Assembly: GCA_947367115.1 (NCBI GenBank)
Contig: CANBCW010000018.1
Coordinates: 1-37,364 of the forward strand
DNA from: an uncultured Clostridia bacterium
Lineage (GTDB): Bacteria > Bacillota > Clostridia > Oscillospirales > Oscillospiraceae
Length of the DNA stretch: 37,364 nucleotides
Reading direction: 5' to 3'
Below are positions 23,705 through 32,350 of this stretch, piece by piece. A program made the translations under genes and the position numbers. Position 1 is the stretch's first letter; each line of letters opens with the position of its first letter. The notes beneath the pieces were generated by a model. That model was given only the letters and a program-made list of their open reading frames with translations. It was not told the origin of the DNA and did no database searches.

Positions 23705-25120
23705 TTAGGGAAGCAGAGGGACGGTCACATCCTGGCGGGTCTTTTGCATAAATACCATGCGCCAAATGATCTGATCAGCAGGAGTATAGCGAAGGGAGGA
23801 AAAAGCGCAATGTCCAACACTGGGAACCTTTCCGGTCAGGAATACAGCAGTAGGGCCATCCTTTGGTCCATTCCATCCGTCACCGGGGTCACAGTCCACA
23901 ACGCTGAACAGTTCCCGGCTGATCTGAGGCTCGAGAGAGAAGCTGAGCCGGGTGTAGCAACAGGGATGGTTGCTCAGGAAGTTGGGATCCAAAGCCTCCC
24001 GGGTTTGGGAGATTACAGTCAGACTGTGGAGATTGCCACTGACAGGATGCGTAAATGTCATGCTTTCACCGTTTTTTGGAGCAACAAAGCGCTGGCCGGG
24101 GACAGCAACAGGTTCGGCTTTGAGAACCAGATCCATATTGCGAATGGGAGGACTGGAACTTTTGCGCAGGAAAGCCTCACGGCGCAACAGATAGCCTTTT
24201 TCCCGGTCAAGACCGTAGTGTTCCAGTGTTCTGCGGGTTTGCCATGTATTCTCTGTTTTCGGGTTCCAGGTCAGGGTATAGGTGGTGCGCAGAGGCGCTT
24301 CCTTGCCATTCACGATCAATACGCCCACAGCATCCATTTTCAGAGGATCGTCAAGCTCACGGCGCATCTTTTCCTCGATGGAAAGCTGAGTCGGATCGGT
24401 ATGTCCCCATTTCTCCAGATATTGCTCGATCCGCTCGCAGGGAACCTCCAGGTAGGAATCGACCACAATGCCATTTTCACACAGGTAGACTGCCGGAACC
24501 TGCCAATTTTCGCCTTCCCACAGGAATGCTCGATTGACCGTCAGCTCCTGACCGGCCTTCTTTTTATCACAGTAGTCCGCAAAACTGGTGTTCATGCCCA
24601 CATCCCAGCGGGGCGCGCCGGGACGGATGGGACACCATTCGTAGTAATCAGGATGCAGCGGCAGACTGCTATAGTCAAAACTCTGCTGAAGCTGGGATAT
24701 GTAGCCGTAAGGATCCTGGATGACCGGCGGCCGGTAGGTGTTTTCGAGCGCCCGAAGAACAGAACGCATCTTATAATCCGGACGGATCGCGGCTGCCTGC
24801 TCCTCAAAACGCGTGCGGCTCCACTGATAGGCACGGAAGATCAGGCCTGCATCCCGGCAGCGGTACAACAGGCTGATAAAGTCCAGCAAGCCGTTTGCGA
24901 CAGGATGGACACAATCACCGGGAGGCGCGGAGGGATCTACCGCAAAGACCATATCCCCGAATCCCATCACCTGACAGAAATGACCGCCTGACGTTCCGAT
25001 CCAAGCAACGATTCTGGCACCGGAGGGGGTATAGACACTGTCACTGGTATCGGCGCCGGAGAACAATCCCAGTATGGATGTGTCGAGACTGGAATTTCTG
25101 AATTTCTGGTACAGCTTCAT
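23705..25120 (-). CDS. Unrecognised 471-residue protein coupled to bile salt hydrolase
   Basis: I do not recognise a family. The protein has no signal peptide or membrane helix. Residues 25-75 are Gly-, Ser- and Pro-rich with a conspicuous TSGGHFCQVMGFGDMVFAVDPSAPP stretch in which Cys and His lie close together, and the rest is mixed with many Trp and Tyr. ATG 25120 is preceded by AAGGATGG; a longer frame starts at an ATG that overlaps the bile salt hydrolase stop. It follows that gene with a 23-base gap on the same strand, so the two are co-transcribed. A cytosolic enzyme acting on the same or related substrates is a possible but untested idea. Confidence 0.7.
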   Translation of the reverse strand: MKLYQKFRNSSLDTSILGLFSGADTSDSVYTPSGARIVAWIGTSGGHFCQVMGFGDMVFAVDPSAPPGDCVHPVANGLLDFISLLYRCRDAGLIFRAYQWSRTRFEEQAAAIRPDYKMRSVLRALENTYRPPVIQDPYGYISQLQQSFDYSSLPLHPDYYEWCPIRPGAPRWDVGMNTSFADYCDKKKAGQELTVNRAFLWEGENWQVPAVYLCENGIVVDSYLEVPCERIEQYLEKWGHTDPTQLSIEEKMRRELDDPLKMDAVGVLIVNGKEAPLRTTYTLTWNPKTENTWQTRRTLEHYGLDREKGYLLRREAFLRKSSSPPIRNMDLVLKAEPVAVPGQRFVAPKNGESMTFTHPVSGNLHSLTVISQTREALDPNFLSNHPCCYTRLSFSLEPQISRELFSVVDCDPGDGWNGPKDGPTAVFLTGKVPSVGHCAFSSLRYTPADQIIWRMVFMQKTRQDVTVPLLP

Positions 25121-25143
25121 AGGCCGTTCACCATCCTTTTGCA

Positions 25144-26118
25144 TCAGTTTTGTATCTCAAAGGGGCGATTTTTTATAAGAGAGTAAGCAACAGGAGCGCA
25201 CCCATTCAAATCCTCACGGTGCATGTCCACACCGATAATTTGGCTGTTATCATAGGCGGTATAGTAATAGATGCCTTGATCCACATTGCAGCAGCAGGAG
25301 TAAAGTGTGATCTCGTATTCCTCAGGCCGCATACGAACGCATCCCCGGGGCATGGCCACGGAAGAAAGAATGTGAAAAAACTGACTGACGCTTTCCGCTT
25401 CATCTTTGCCGGATAAGGAATTGAGCTTGACGAATGCAGCCTTGACAAATCGGGATGCGGATGAAAAATCACCGGGCAGGCCGATACCGCCCATGCCGTT
25501 ACTGTACGGTTTCATATCAAAATGTGTCGAAAAACGATTTGACGCGGGGTCGATAGACACATTCAGATAGTTACGCAAATTGTAAAGGTGAAAATCAAAT
25601 GGGGGATTGTTGGTAAGAACACCAATGGGGTTGTCAAAAACACGCAGTCCATCTTCCATGGGCTCCACTGTGATTGCACGCTCCCGGTCCGCAATGATCC
25701 AGTGCAGGGGAGAGAGGGGGAATTGCGGACTAAAGGGAATGTTGACAAGATTAAGATTTGTGAGCTGTTCTTTTACTTCTGCAACCGTAGAAAACTGCCC
25801 TAAGATCCAGGGAATAAATTCAAAGGGCGCAATATTCTCCATACCGTTCTGCGCAGGCAAATAGGCAGCAATCCCGGGAAAGTTAAGACCGGCCATGCTC
25901 AGCCCCTTTTCATTGGTGGCTTCATAGTAAAGGGGATAGTCATCGACGACCGTAGCCATTCCGATCATGGCGTAGTGCGTTTCAAGAGAGGCTGCGTTAC
26001 GGAATCGGAAAGGGTAATTTCGGGGCGTTATGGTTACGGCTTCCTGGTAGGAGTACTCCAGATCCAAATTTCTGCCGAAGTAGTGATCCCGTGTCTGATA
26101 AGTGACCGCGGTACACAT
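25144..26118 (-). CDS. bsh: Bile salt hydrolase / choloylglycine hydrolase
   Basis: Ntn-hydrolase, 324 residues, that cleaves the amide bond of glycine- or taurine-conjugated bile acids; penicillin V acylases share the fold. The nucleophile is Cys2, exposed after Met removal (Met-Cys-Thr-Ala). Then Arg16 and Asp19 in FGRNLDLEYSY, the NEKGLSMAGLNFPG loop, Asn in GVLTNNPPFDFH near 172, and Arg in LPGDFSSASRFVKAAF near 222 match the catalytic set of Clostridium and Lactobacillus bile salt hydrolases. No signal peptide, so intracellular as usual. GGGAGG lies 8 bases upstream. It heads a two-gene operon with the unrecognised protein. Confidence 0.93.
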   Translation of the reverse strand: MCTAVTYQTRDHYFGRNLDLEYSYQEAVTITPRNYPFRFRNAASLETHYAMIGMATVVDDYPLYYEATNEKGLSMAGLNFPGIAAYLPAQNGMENIAPFEFIPWILGQFSTVAEVKEQLTNLNLVNIPFSPQFPLSPLHWIIADRERAITVEPMEDGLRVFDNPIGVLTNNPPFDFHLYNLRNYLNVSIDPASNRFSTHFDMKPYSNGMGGIGLPGDFSSASRFVKAAFVKLNSLSGKDEAESVSQFFHILSSVAMPRGCVRMRPEEYEITLYSCCCNVDQGIYYYTAYDNSQIIGVDMHREDLNGCAPVAYSLIKNRPFEIQN

Positions 26119-26153
26119 AGCAAAACCTCCCTGAATACGACATTATTTTTAAC

Positions 26154-26182
26154 AGTATAGCATTGTTTTTGCGTTTTTACAA
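26154..26182 (-). promoter_or_regulatory. bsh promoter
   Basis: TTGTAA (26182-26177) and TATACT (26159-26154) on the minus strand with a 17-base spacer, 36 bases upstream of the ATG. Confidence 0.7.
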
Positions 26183-26231
26183 TGGGTATTCGCAAAAAAA
26201 GCATCATAAAGGCTGTTCGAAGATTTGTTTC

Positions 26232-26260
26232 TTGCTTTTTATTAACCCAGGATATATAAT
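26232..26260 (+). promoter_or_regulatory. MATE transporter promoter
   Basis: TTGCTT (26232-26237) and TATAAT (26255-26260) with a 17-base spacer; a 5' leader of about 70 bases precedes the ATG. Confidence 0.65.
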
Positions 26261-26336
26261 ATTTGTGCTAATTTGATTTATATGCGTCAAACTGAAACAT
26301 TTTAACAATATTTATGACCGGAAAGGATGTGCTTCT

Positions 26337-27719
26337 ATGTCTGCAGACACACCAAAGCAGGATATGGGCTCGGGAAGTATCAAAAAGCTCCTTGTTCAGC
26401 TGGCGGTTCCAGCTGTTGTGGGACAAGTCATTAACCTGCTTTATAACATCGTAGATCGAATCTACATTGGTCATATCGAAGGCATTGGCGCGGACGCGCT
26501 GACCGGTGTGGGTTTGTTTACCCCAATTCTTATGCTGCTGACCGCCTTTGCAATGCTGGCCGGTGCCGGCGGTGCGCCTCGTGCAGCGATTGCCATGGGC
26601 AAAGGGGACAAGGAATCTGCCGAGAAGATCATGGCGAACTGTTTTACGGTGCTGATGATCCTTGCTGTCGTATTAACCATCGTGTTTTACTTCGCAGCGC
26701 CTGCCTTGCTGGCGTTCTTTGGAGCCAGTAAGGATACACTTCCGTACGCCTTGGATTACGGCAGAATTTATATTCTTGGCTCCGTGTTTGTATTGATTGT
26801 AATGGGAATGAATACATTCATTACGACACAGGGGTTCGCAAAGATCAGTATGCTGACGACCATTATCGGAGCTGTGATTAATATTGTCCTGGATCCGGTT
26901 CTTATCTTCTGGTGCGGCCTGGGTGTAAAAGGTGCGGCTATTGCGACAGTGCTGAGTCAGGCGGTCAGTGCGGTGTGGATTTTGAAATTCCTCACGGGGA
27001 AGAAGACGATATTACGTTTGCGTTTGTCCAACATGAAACTGATACCAAAGGTCATCCTGCCGTGCCTGGGACTGGGCATCTCTACGTTTGTAATGGTTTC
27101 CACAGAGAGCATTCTGTCGATCAGCTTTACCCGGAGTTTGTCCAACTTTGGCGGCGATCTGGCTGTTGGTGCAATGACCGTGCTTACCAGCATTAACCAG
27201 CTGATCACGATGCCGCTGCAGGGCATTTGTCAGGGCGGTCAGCCGATCATTAGCTTCAACTACGGAGCAGGTAAAACGGATCGTGTAAAAGAAGCGTTCC
27301 GTAATGTTTTCACGGTCTGTGTAGCCTATACTACCGTGTTCTGGCTTGCGCTGATGATTTTTCCGAATGCTTTTTCCGGAATCTTCACCTCGGATCAGAC
27401 CTTGGTGGAATATGCTGGCTGGGCGCTTCGGATATTCCTTGCGGGCGGTTTTTCTGTAGGGTTTCAGCTAAGCTGCCAGCAGTCCTTTATGGCACTGGGG
27501 CAGGCGAAGGTCAGCCTGCTGCTGGCTTGTCTGCGAAAGCTCATTCTGTTGATCCCATTGATTTTTATTCTGCCCCTCTTCTTTGAAACGAATGAGCAAA
27601 AAGTCTTTGCGGTATTTCTCGCGGAGCCGATTAGTGATATCGCCGCCGCGGCCATCACCACACTGACATTCTTTATTCAGTTCCGGAAGATACTCAAACG
27701 CAGGGAACAAGCCGCATAG
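26337..27719 (+). CDS. MATE family efflux transporter
   Basis: Sodium- or proton-driven multidrug/toxin extrusion protein, 460 residues with about 12 membrane helices. The N-terminal IKKLLVQLAVPAVVGQVINLLYNIVDRIYIGHI and the mid-protein MPLQGICQGGQPIISFNYGAG are MATE signatures. AAAGGATG lies about 9 bases upstream of ATG. It is divergent from bsh; that neighbourhood hints at, but does not prove, bile acid or drug export. Confidence 0.93.
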   Translation: MSADTPKQDMGSGSIKKLLVQLAVPAVVGQVINLLYNIVDRIYIGHIEGIGADALTGVGLFTPILMLLTAFAMLAGAGGAPRAAIAMGKGDKESAEKIMANCFTVLMILAVVLTIVFYFAAPALLAFFGASKDTLPYALDYGRIYILGSVFVLIVMGMNTFITTQGFAKISMLTTIIGAVINIVLDPVLIFWCGLGVKGAAIATVLSQAVSAVWILKFLTGKKTILRLRLSNMKLIPKVILPCLGLGISTFVMVSTESILSISFTRSLSNFGGDLAVGAMTVLTSINQLITMPLQGICQGGQPIISFNYGAGKTDRVKEAFRNVFTVCVAYTTVFWLALMIFPNAFSGIFTSDQTLVEYAGWALRIFLAGGFSVGFQLSCQQSFMALGQAKVSLLLACLRKLILLIPLIFILPLFFETNEQKVFAVFLAEPISDIAAAAITTLTFFIQFRKILKRREQAA

Positions 27720-27726
27720 AACAGAA

Positions 27727-27749
27727 GAGCCTGCCGTGGTGGCAGGCTC
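27727..27749. terminator. Bidirectional terminator
   Basis: GAGCCTGCC and GGCAGGCTC (27727-27735, 27741-27749) followed by TTTTA on plus and TTCTGTT on minus, between the convergent MATE and beta-propeller genes. Confidence 0.85.
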
Positions 27750-27763
27750 TTTTACGCGTGTGG

Positions 27764-29677
27764 TTATCCGACTTTTTCTACGGTAAAGGTATCACCGAAT
27801 ACATAGAGGTATCCATCGATATAGACGGCTCGTTTGTTGGTGTTATTGCCTTCCATGGGCACTTGGATCAGCTCAGTCAACGCATATCCGTCGAAATGGA
27901 GGAGTGTATATACAGAGGCAGCTCCGGTGCCGTACATGGTAAGCCCCAGACCGATCATCTGGTTTTCCCGGTCAATATAATAGGATTTATATTCAGATGA
28001 GAAGAGGACATTATTTTTCTCATATTTGCAGTGCGACTCGACGGAGTTATCACCTTCGCGGTAGATTTCGATTTTAAGCGTGTTGAAGCTTTCTCCATAC
28101 CCAATACCCATGAGGAAACCGTCTGCAAAGTCGATCAGGGACATGGAATATCCGTCGATGGTTCCTGTGTCTTTGTACGTAATATGATCCAGATCGCTCA
28201 GATCGAAGAAGAATACCGGGTCCATCAAGACAACAGACGTACAGACATAGGCACATTCACCGTCGAAACGTGCAGAACGTGCCGACTCGCCTTCAGGAGC
28301 AAAATTCTCCACACTGGCTCGAACGCTGTGATCGGATAGGTCAATGCAGAACAGGCTGGCATTGGTGGTGGAGTTATCTGTGGTGATTAAGGTATTGCTT
28401 CCGTATTTCTGCTCATTCCGTGTGTAGCTTTCAGTCGTCGTGATGATACGCAGAATGCCGTCATACTCATCCATGCTGTACTGATTGTTGACGGTTCCGT
28501 CAACGCAGAAGGAGCCCTTGTACTCCAGACCGTCGCCGGTATATCCAATCTGGCATATTTCCGTCCGATCCTGATACAGAGTATGATTCCATGCATTCTG
28601 TTTGTTCGAAAAAACGCGTGTCAGGAAAATATTGCGATCCGATACATAAACTGTGCTGGCATAGGAAAGCAGGGCGGCGGTATCTTCCGCGGCCAGCGTC
28701 TTTTGATCCAGTTTGGATACAACCGTATAAAGAGTACTGGTCGGGTTTTCGGGGATAATGATGTTATCCATGGGGATACATTCCATTTGATCAGCCGTTC
28801 CGTATTGGGGGAGGAAGGTGGAACTGTCGGAATAATCTGGGAAAGGGTCGCAGTACCACCGGGAGAAAATGTACAGATTGCCGTCGATCAGCCTGGAAGA
28901 CAGGCAGTTGCCGGTAATATACATCTGGCTGTTCAGCCGGATCACCATGGGTTCCGATACATCCAGACTGACGATGTAGGTGTATGTTTTCCATTCCTTT
29001 GAACACGCGGCGATGATCGTGACGGTCGTGCAATCCTCGGACAAATACATCTCCAGCGAATTGCCATATGGGGTGATCTGAAAACCATCATCCGGAGCCA
29101 GGGTATAGCTGTTCAGCGCCTGTGAATGTTCCCCATCAATGGAATAGATAAACAGCGTGTCATTCCGGAGATAATAAATATACTTGTCGCTGCGCTTGAT
29201 TCGATCTGCTTCCGTTACCCCCTGCACCTGATTGTCCGTGATCTCTTCGTAGGAGGAGCTGCCATAGGATCCCAAAGGCGCGCTTTGTGAGGATCCGGTA
29301 GACTCGAAAATTTGAAAGGAATCACTGAATTTATCCTGATAGATCGTTCCGTCAAATTGTGTGCCGGAACTGCCAGCCCAATTCATACCGTCCAAGTCTA
29401 TCAGCTTGTTGCCGAACCAGCGGTCAAAGTTGCTATACTTTACGGCTGAATCGTTTTTCATTTTGTTCAGTGTCTTGATCAGGGGATAGTATTCGTTGAA
29501 AGCGTATTTGGTGACATTGATGTAATTATGGTTATACGGTACAAATAGCACCAGACCCAGTATCAGTACCAGACAGCAGCACATGGAGGTTGCTGCGAGG
29601 ATGTTCCTTCGCTTTCGGGCGATTTTGGTGGTAAGTTTCGCACGGATGTCCCGGGCTTGTTCACTGTAAGTCTTCAT
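27764..29677 (-). CDS. Membrane-anchored beta-propeller protein
   Basis: A 637-residue protein. Residues 1-27 are basic and cytosolic, 28-49 form one membrane helix (LAATSMCCCLVLILGLVLFV), and the rest is predicted outside the cell. The segment SSSYEEITDNQVQGVTEADRIKRSDKYIYYL near 140-170 is the signature entry of the beta-propeller family PF09826. Its start lies within the end of the sigma-factor gene (17-base overlap), so the two are co-translated. In ECF operons the second gene is often an anti-sigma factor; the short basic cytosolic part could serve that role with the propeller as sensor, but this is inference. Confidence 0.8.
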   Translation of the reverse strand: MKTYSEQARDIRAKLTTKIARKRRNILAATSMCCCLVLILGLVLFVPYNHNYINVTKYAFNEYYPLIKTLNKMKNDSAVKYSNFDRWFGNKLIDLDGMNWAGSSGTQFDGTIYQDKFSDSFQIFESTGSSQSAPLGSYGSSSYEEITDNQVQGVTEADRIKRSDKYIYYLRNDTLFIYSIDGEHSQALNSYTLAPDDGFQITPYGNSLEMYLSEDCTTVTIIAACSKEWKTYTYIVSLDVSEPMVIRLNSQMYITGNCLSSRLIDGNLYIFSRWYCDPFPDYSDSSTFLPQYGTADQMECIPMDNIIIPENPTSTLYTVVSKLDQKTLAAEDTAALLSYASTVYVSDRNIFLTRVFSNKQNAWNHTLYQDRTEICQIGYTGDGLEYKGSFCVDGTVNNQYSMDEYDGILRIITTTESYTRNEQKYGSNTLITTDNSTTNASLFCIDLSDHSVRASVENFAPEGESARSARFDGECAYVCTSVVLMDPVFFFDLSDLDHITYKDTGTIDGYSMSLIDFADGFLMGIGYGESFNTLKIEIYREGDNSVESHCKYEKNNVLFSSEYKSYYIDRENQMIGLGLTMYGTGAASVYTLLHFDGYALTELIQVPMEGNNTNKRAVYIDGYLYVFGDTFTVEKVG

Positions 29678-30215
29678 AAGAAATTCCCTCCCTTATCAGA
29701 AGTTCTTTTAATGCCGATTTTGCTCGATTATGGAGGTTGTACATCTGTTTGACGGATCTGTGCATGATGCGTCCGGCAGATTGAAGACTCAAGCCTTCAA
29801 AATAAGTAAGCTGCAGGACTTCCTTGTACTGCTCTGGCAGCGCCTGCATGCAGACATATACCGCTTCATTCCTCGCGCGCATGGAATAGGCGGACTCCAG
29901 ATCCCCGGATGCCAGAATATTCTCCACATCCTGCAAGGGTACATGATTTTTCTGCCTGCGCAGATAGTCAATGGACTTGTTTCTGGCAATGCGGTAAAGA
30001 TATGCGCGCAGGCTTGATCCATCGTTCAAACGCTTTTGTTTCATGATCAGCGTTACGATGGTGTCCTCCATGATATCCTCCGCTGCTGTGGAATCCTGCA
30101 CATAGCAGTAGGCATAGCGGATCAGCGCATCGGAGTATGTACGTACAAGCTGCTCCAGCGCGTCCCCGTCGCCCTTTAAGTAATCATTGTAGTGGGCAAG
30201 ACCCATTTCAGACAT
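29661..30215 (-). CDS. ECF-like RNA polymerase sigma factor
   Basis: A 184-residue sigma-70 family protein of the extracytoplasmic function group. Region 2 spans about 18-85 (DALIRYAYCYVQDSTAAEDIMEDT, then LRAYLYRIARNKSIDYLRRQK) and region 4 about 120-175 (LPEQYKEVLQLTYFEGLSLQSAGRIMH, VKQMYNLHNRAKSALKELL). ATG 30215 is chosen because GGGAGGTG lies 6 bases upstream; a GTG at 30224 lies inside that site. It is co-translated with the membrane beta-propeller protein, which probably controls it. Confidence 0.88.
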   Translation of the reverse strand: MSEMGLAHYNDYLKGDGDALEQLVRTYSDALIRYAYCYVQDSTAAEDIMEDTIVTLIMKQKRLNDGSSLRAYLYRIARNKSIDYLRRQKNHVPLQDVENILASGDLESAYSMRARNEAVYVCMQALPEQYKEVLQLTYFEGLSLQSAGRIMHRSVKQMYNLHNRAKSALKELLIREGISYEDLQ

Positions 30216-30271
30216 ACACTTCACCTCCCTATACCTTAAACGCAGTTCGATGGAAATTTACTCAGAAGAAA

Positions 30272-30300
30272 TTGATTAAATCTGATCATTATGTTATAAT
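30272..30300 (+). promoter_or_regulatory. Promoter of the DUF362 gene
   Basis: TTGATT (30272-30277) and TATAAT (30295-30300) with a 17-base spacer, 40 bases upstream of ATG. Confidence 0.8.
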
Positions 30301-30340
30301 GAACCCAGAATCCTGTCAAGCTTCAAGGAGGATACGAATT

Positions 30341-31207
30341 ATGAGCGCAACTGTCTATTTCTCCCGCACCATCACTGCCGAAAAGGTGCTGGAGCTGTAC
30401 CGTCTAGTCAATAAGCCGCTGCCCGGCAAGGTCGCGGTGAAGGTTCATTCAGGTGAGAAGGGCAATCAGAATTTCCTGAAGCCTGATTTCTGGAAGCCGG
30501 TCATTGATCACGTCGGCGGCACTGTGGTAGAATGCAACACTGCTTATGAGGGGCAGCGGAACGTGACCGAACGCCATGTAAAGCTGATGGCTGATCATGG
30601 CTGGAGTCAATATTTCCCTGTGGATATTTTGGATGCTGCCGGTCCAGACCTGGAGCTGGATATCCCCGGCGGCAGGGTCATCCGCAAAAACTATGTTGGG
30701 AAGGATCTGGCCGGGTACGATTCCATGCTTGTCCTGTCCCATTTCAAGGGTCATCCCATGGGTGGCTACGGCGGCGCGCTGAAGCAGCTTTCCATCGGCG
30801 TTGCTTCCTCCTATGGAAAAGCCTATATCCACGGTGCCGGTGACCCTGCGAACTTCTGGACGGCTGAGCGGGATCTGTTCCTGGAGGCAATGGCTGACGC
30901 GGCAGGCTCTGTGATCAAGTATCTGAATGGGAATATGGTCTACGTCAATGTGATGAAGAATATGTCCGTGGACTGCGACTGCTGCGCGGTGGCTGAGGAT
31001 CCCTGTATGGGAGATATCGGCATTTTGGTCTCCACAGATCCCATTGCCATCGATCAGGCCTGTGTGGATTTGGTGTATGCGTCCAATGATCCCGGCCGGG
31101 ATCATCTGGTGGAGCGCATTGAGAGCCGGCACGGCATCCATACGATTGAAGCTGCTGCCGCTCTGGGCTACGGCAGCCGTGAGTACCATTTGATTGAAAT
31201 TGAATAA
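30341..31207 (+). CDS. DUF362 domain protein
   Basis: A 288-residue protein of the DUF362 family, often annotated as iron-sulfur related. The start KVAVKVHSGEKGNQNFLKPDF, the central LSHFKGHPMGGYGGALKQLSIG and the Cys cluster DCDCCAVAEDPCMGDIGILVS are family features. No separate ferredoxin domain with paired CxxCxxCxxxC is present, which many DUF362 proteins have. ATG 30341 has AAGGAGG 9 bases upstream; a longer frame running from 30137 overlaps the divergent sigma gene and is not credible. Function unknown; single-gene transcript. Confidence 0.88.
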   Translation: MSATVYFSRTITAEKVLELYRLVNKPLPGKVAVKVHSGEKGNQNFLKPDFWKPVIDHVGGTVVECNTAYEGQRNVTERHVKLMADHGWSQYFPVDILDAAGPDLELDIPGGRVIRKNYVGKDLAGYDSMLVLSHFKGHPMGGYGGALKQLSIGVASSYGKAYIHGAGDPANFWTAERDLFLEAMADAAGSVIKYLNGNMVYVNVMKNMSVDCDCCAVAEDPCMGDIGILVSTDPIAIDQACVDLVYASNDPGRDHLVERIESRHGIHTIEAAAALGYGSREYHLIEIE

Positions 31208-31210
31208 GGG

Positions 31211-31240
31211 AAAGCCCGCCGGATCATCCGGCGGGCTTTT
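31211..31240. terminator. Terminator between DUF362 and DUF2935 genes
   Basis: A nearly perfect GC-rich hairpin (GCCCGCCGGAT with ATCCGGCGGGC around one base) flanked by AAA and TTTT, ending both convergent genes. Confidence 0.88.
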
Positions 31241-31241
31241 G

Positions 31242-32129
31242 TCAGGCGTGCTCCAACAATCTTATGTAGTGATTGGCTTCCCGGAGAACGTGGTCTGCCA
31301 GCAACGGCAGTATCACACTGCGGATCTTACAGCTGCTGATGCCCTGTGTGCCAGCCGCTTTGAAGTCCCGAAGCGCCATGGTTTTCTCCAGTGTAATTGT
31401 CTTATCGTGCGCCTTGCGGCAGTTGGCCAGTAAGTCACAGAATTCCTTTGCAAATTTATCGGCGGAGCAAATCAGCTCTGCCTCACATGGATCCAGCAAG
31501 CCTCTGATGAACATGGCATGTTCCATCATGATCTGATTCCAGAAGCACTCCGCATCCCGCATGGAGCGCAAAGGCAGATCTCGGTTCATTTGGAGAGCGG
31601 CTACATATTGTCGATACAGCTTTGCTTCACGAATAATGTGTTCAATCAGAAGTGGGTAGTTCAAGGTGAAGAGCTTGCATTGCAGAACGCAGCTAAGGAT
31701 CTCCTCTTTGAACGTGATCAAGCCGTCAAGCAGCCGCAGTGCGGTTTGATTCAGGCGATGCACCAGACTTTTGCGGTCAGCATATCGCTTGCTGTTTGGA
31801 TCGGAGCAGCGAATATTCCGGGTGCGCTCCGTGATGGTTTGATCGATGGGGATGCCGGTGAAGCACTCCGTTTGCTTTTCGGCGTTCAGCGTAAATTCTG
31901 TGACGATCTCGCCTGAGCAGAGGACATTTTTTTGTACAAGGCCGTTACTCAGCGTTACCGCCTGACTCAGCAGACTTTCGAATTCCTTCATATAGTACTC
32001 CGCTTTTTCGGAGAAATCCGGATTCGCCGGGGTAAAGCCTGCCCGCAGGAAGAGCGCGTGTTCTTTCATGATCCGTCCGAAGAAAAGATGCAGCTCCAGC
32101 GACTTGCTGACATAAAGATCGGTTTGCAT
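31242..32129 (-). CDS. DUF2935 helical protein, left copy
   Basis: A 295-residue all-helical protein of the DUF2935 family known in Firmicutes, built of two similar halves. Each half carries a WxxIMxEHAxFIRGLLDP-like motif: residues 12-29 (LHLFFGRIMKEHALFLRAGF) and about 195-215 (FWNQIMMEHAMFIRGLLDPC). The His, Glu and Asp residues suggest a ferritin-like bundle and possibly a metal site; this is inference. ATG 32129 is chosen for GGAGG 5 bases upstream, the same position as in the right copy; a longer frame to 32141 begins before that site. Divergent from the leader-methyltransferase operon. Confidence 0.88.
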   Translation of the reverse strand: MQTDLYVSKSLELHLFFGRIMKEHALFLRAGFTPANPDFSEKAEYYMKEFESLLSQAVTLSNGLVQKNVLCSGEIVTEFTLNAEKQTECFTGIPIDQTITERTRNIRCSDPNSKRYADRKSLVHRLNQTALRLLDGLITFKEEILSCVLQCKLFTLNYPLLIEHIIREAKLYRQYVAALQMNRDLPLRSMRDAECFWNQIMMEHAMFIRGLLDPCEAELICSADKFAKEFCDLLANCRKAHDKTITLEKTMALRDFKAAGTQGISSCKIRSVILPLLADHVLREANHYIRLLEHA

Positions 32130-32195
32130 AGCTTCCTCCATTCAATAGTCATCATTCGTATGATATGCGCGGCGTATGAAATATGTGCAGGATGA

Positions 32196-32224
32196 TTGAC
32201 TTTCCAATTTTACGGTGTTATAGT
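32196..32224 (+). promoter_or_regulatory. Promoter of the left methyltransferase operon
   Basis: TTGACT (32196-32201) and TATAGT (32219-32224) with a 17-base spacer. The right copy has TTGACA/TATAGT with the same spacing, so the promoter is conserved. It yields a leader of about 200 bases before the methyltransferase. Confidence 0.85.
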
Positions 32225-32251
32225 ATGAAAAAATCGAAAGGATGTGAGAAT

Positions 32252-32350
32252 GTGAGCCAGTCCCGCTGTTTTAGTTATCATGTGAAGCCTGCCGATATGA
32301 TGCCTTGGTATCATGATGGGCTTACATTGTCATACCCATTTTACGGATGA
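32252..32350 (+). CDS. Leader peptide (32 residues), left copy
   Basis: Short ORF starting GTG-AGC (Met-Ser) with AAAGGA 9 bases upstream, ending TGA. It begins about 20 bases after the predicted transcription start and ends 22 bases before the terminator stem. Its C-terminal half reads M-M-P-W-Y-H-D-G-L-T-L-S-Y-P-F-Y-G; the right leader ends P-W-L-M-Q-G-L-V-S-S-Y-P-F. The conserved residues are PW, GL and SYPF while the N-termini differ, which is what selection on a nascent chain or on codons near the stop would give. Too short for the usual gene finders. I know no named family with this signature. Confidence 0.75.
   Translation: MSQSRCFSYHVKPADMMPWYHDGLTLSYPFYG

Noticed and set aside
23744..24991. 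415-codon plus-strand ORF opposite the 471-residue unknown gene
   Set aside because: The minus-strand frame has the ribosome binding site, follows bile salt hydrolase directly and has more protein-like composition. I keep the minus strand, though that gene itself is unrecognised.
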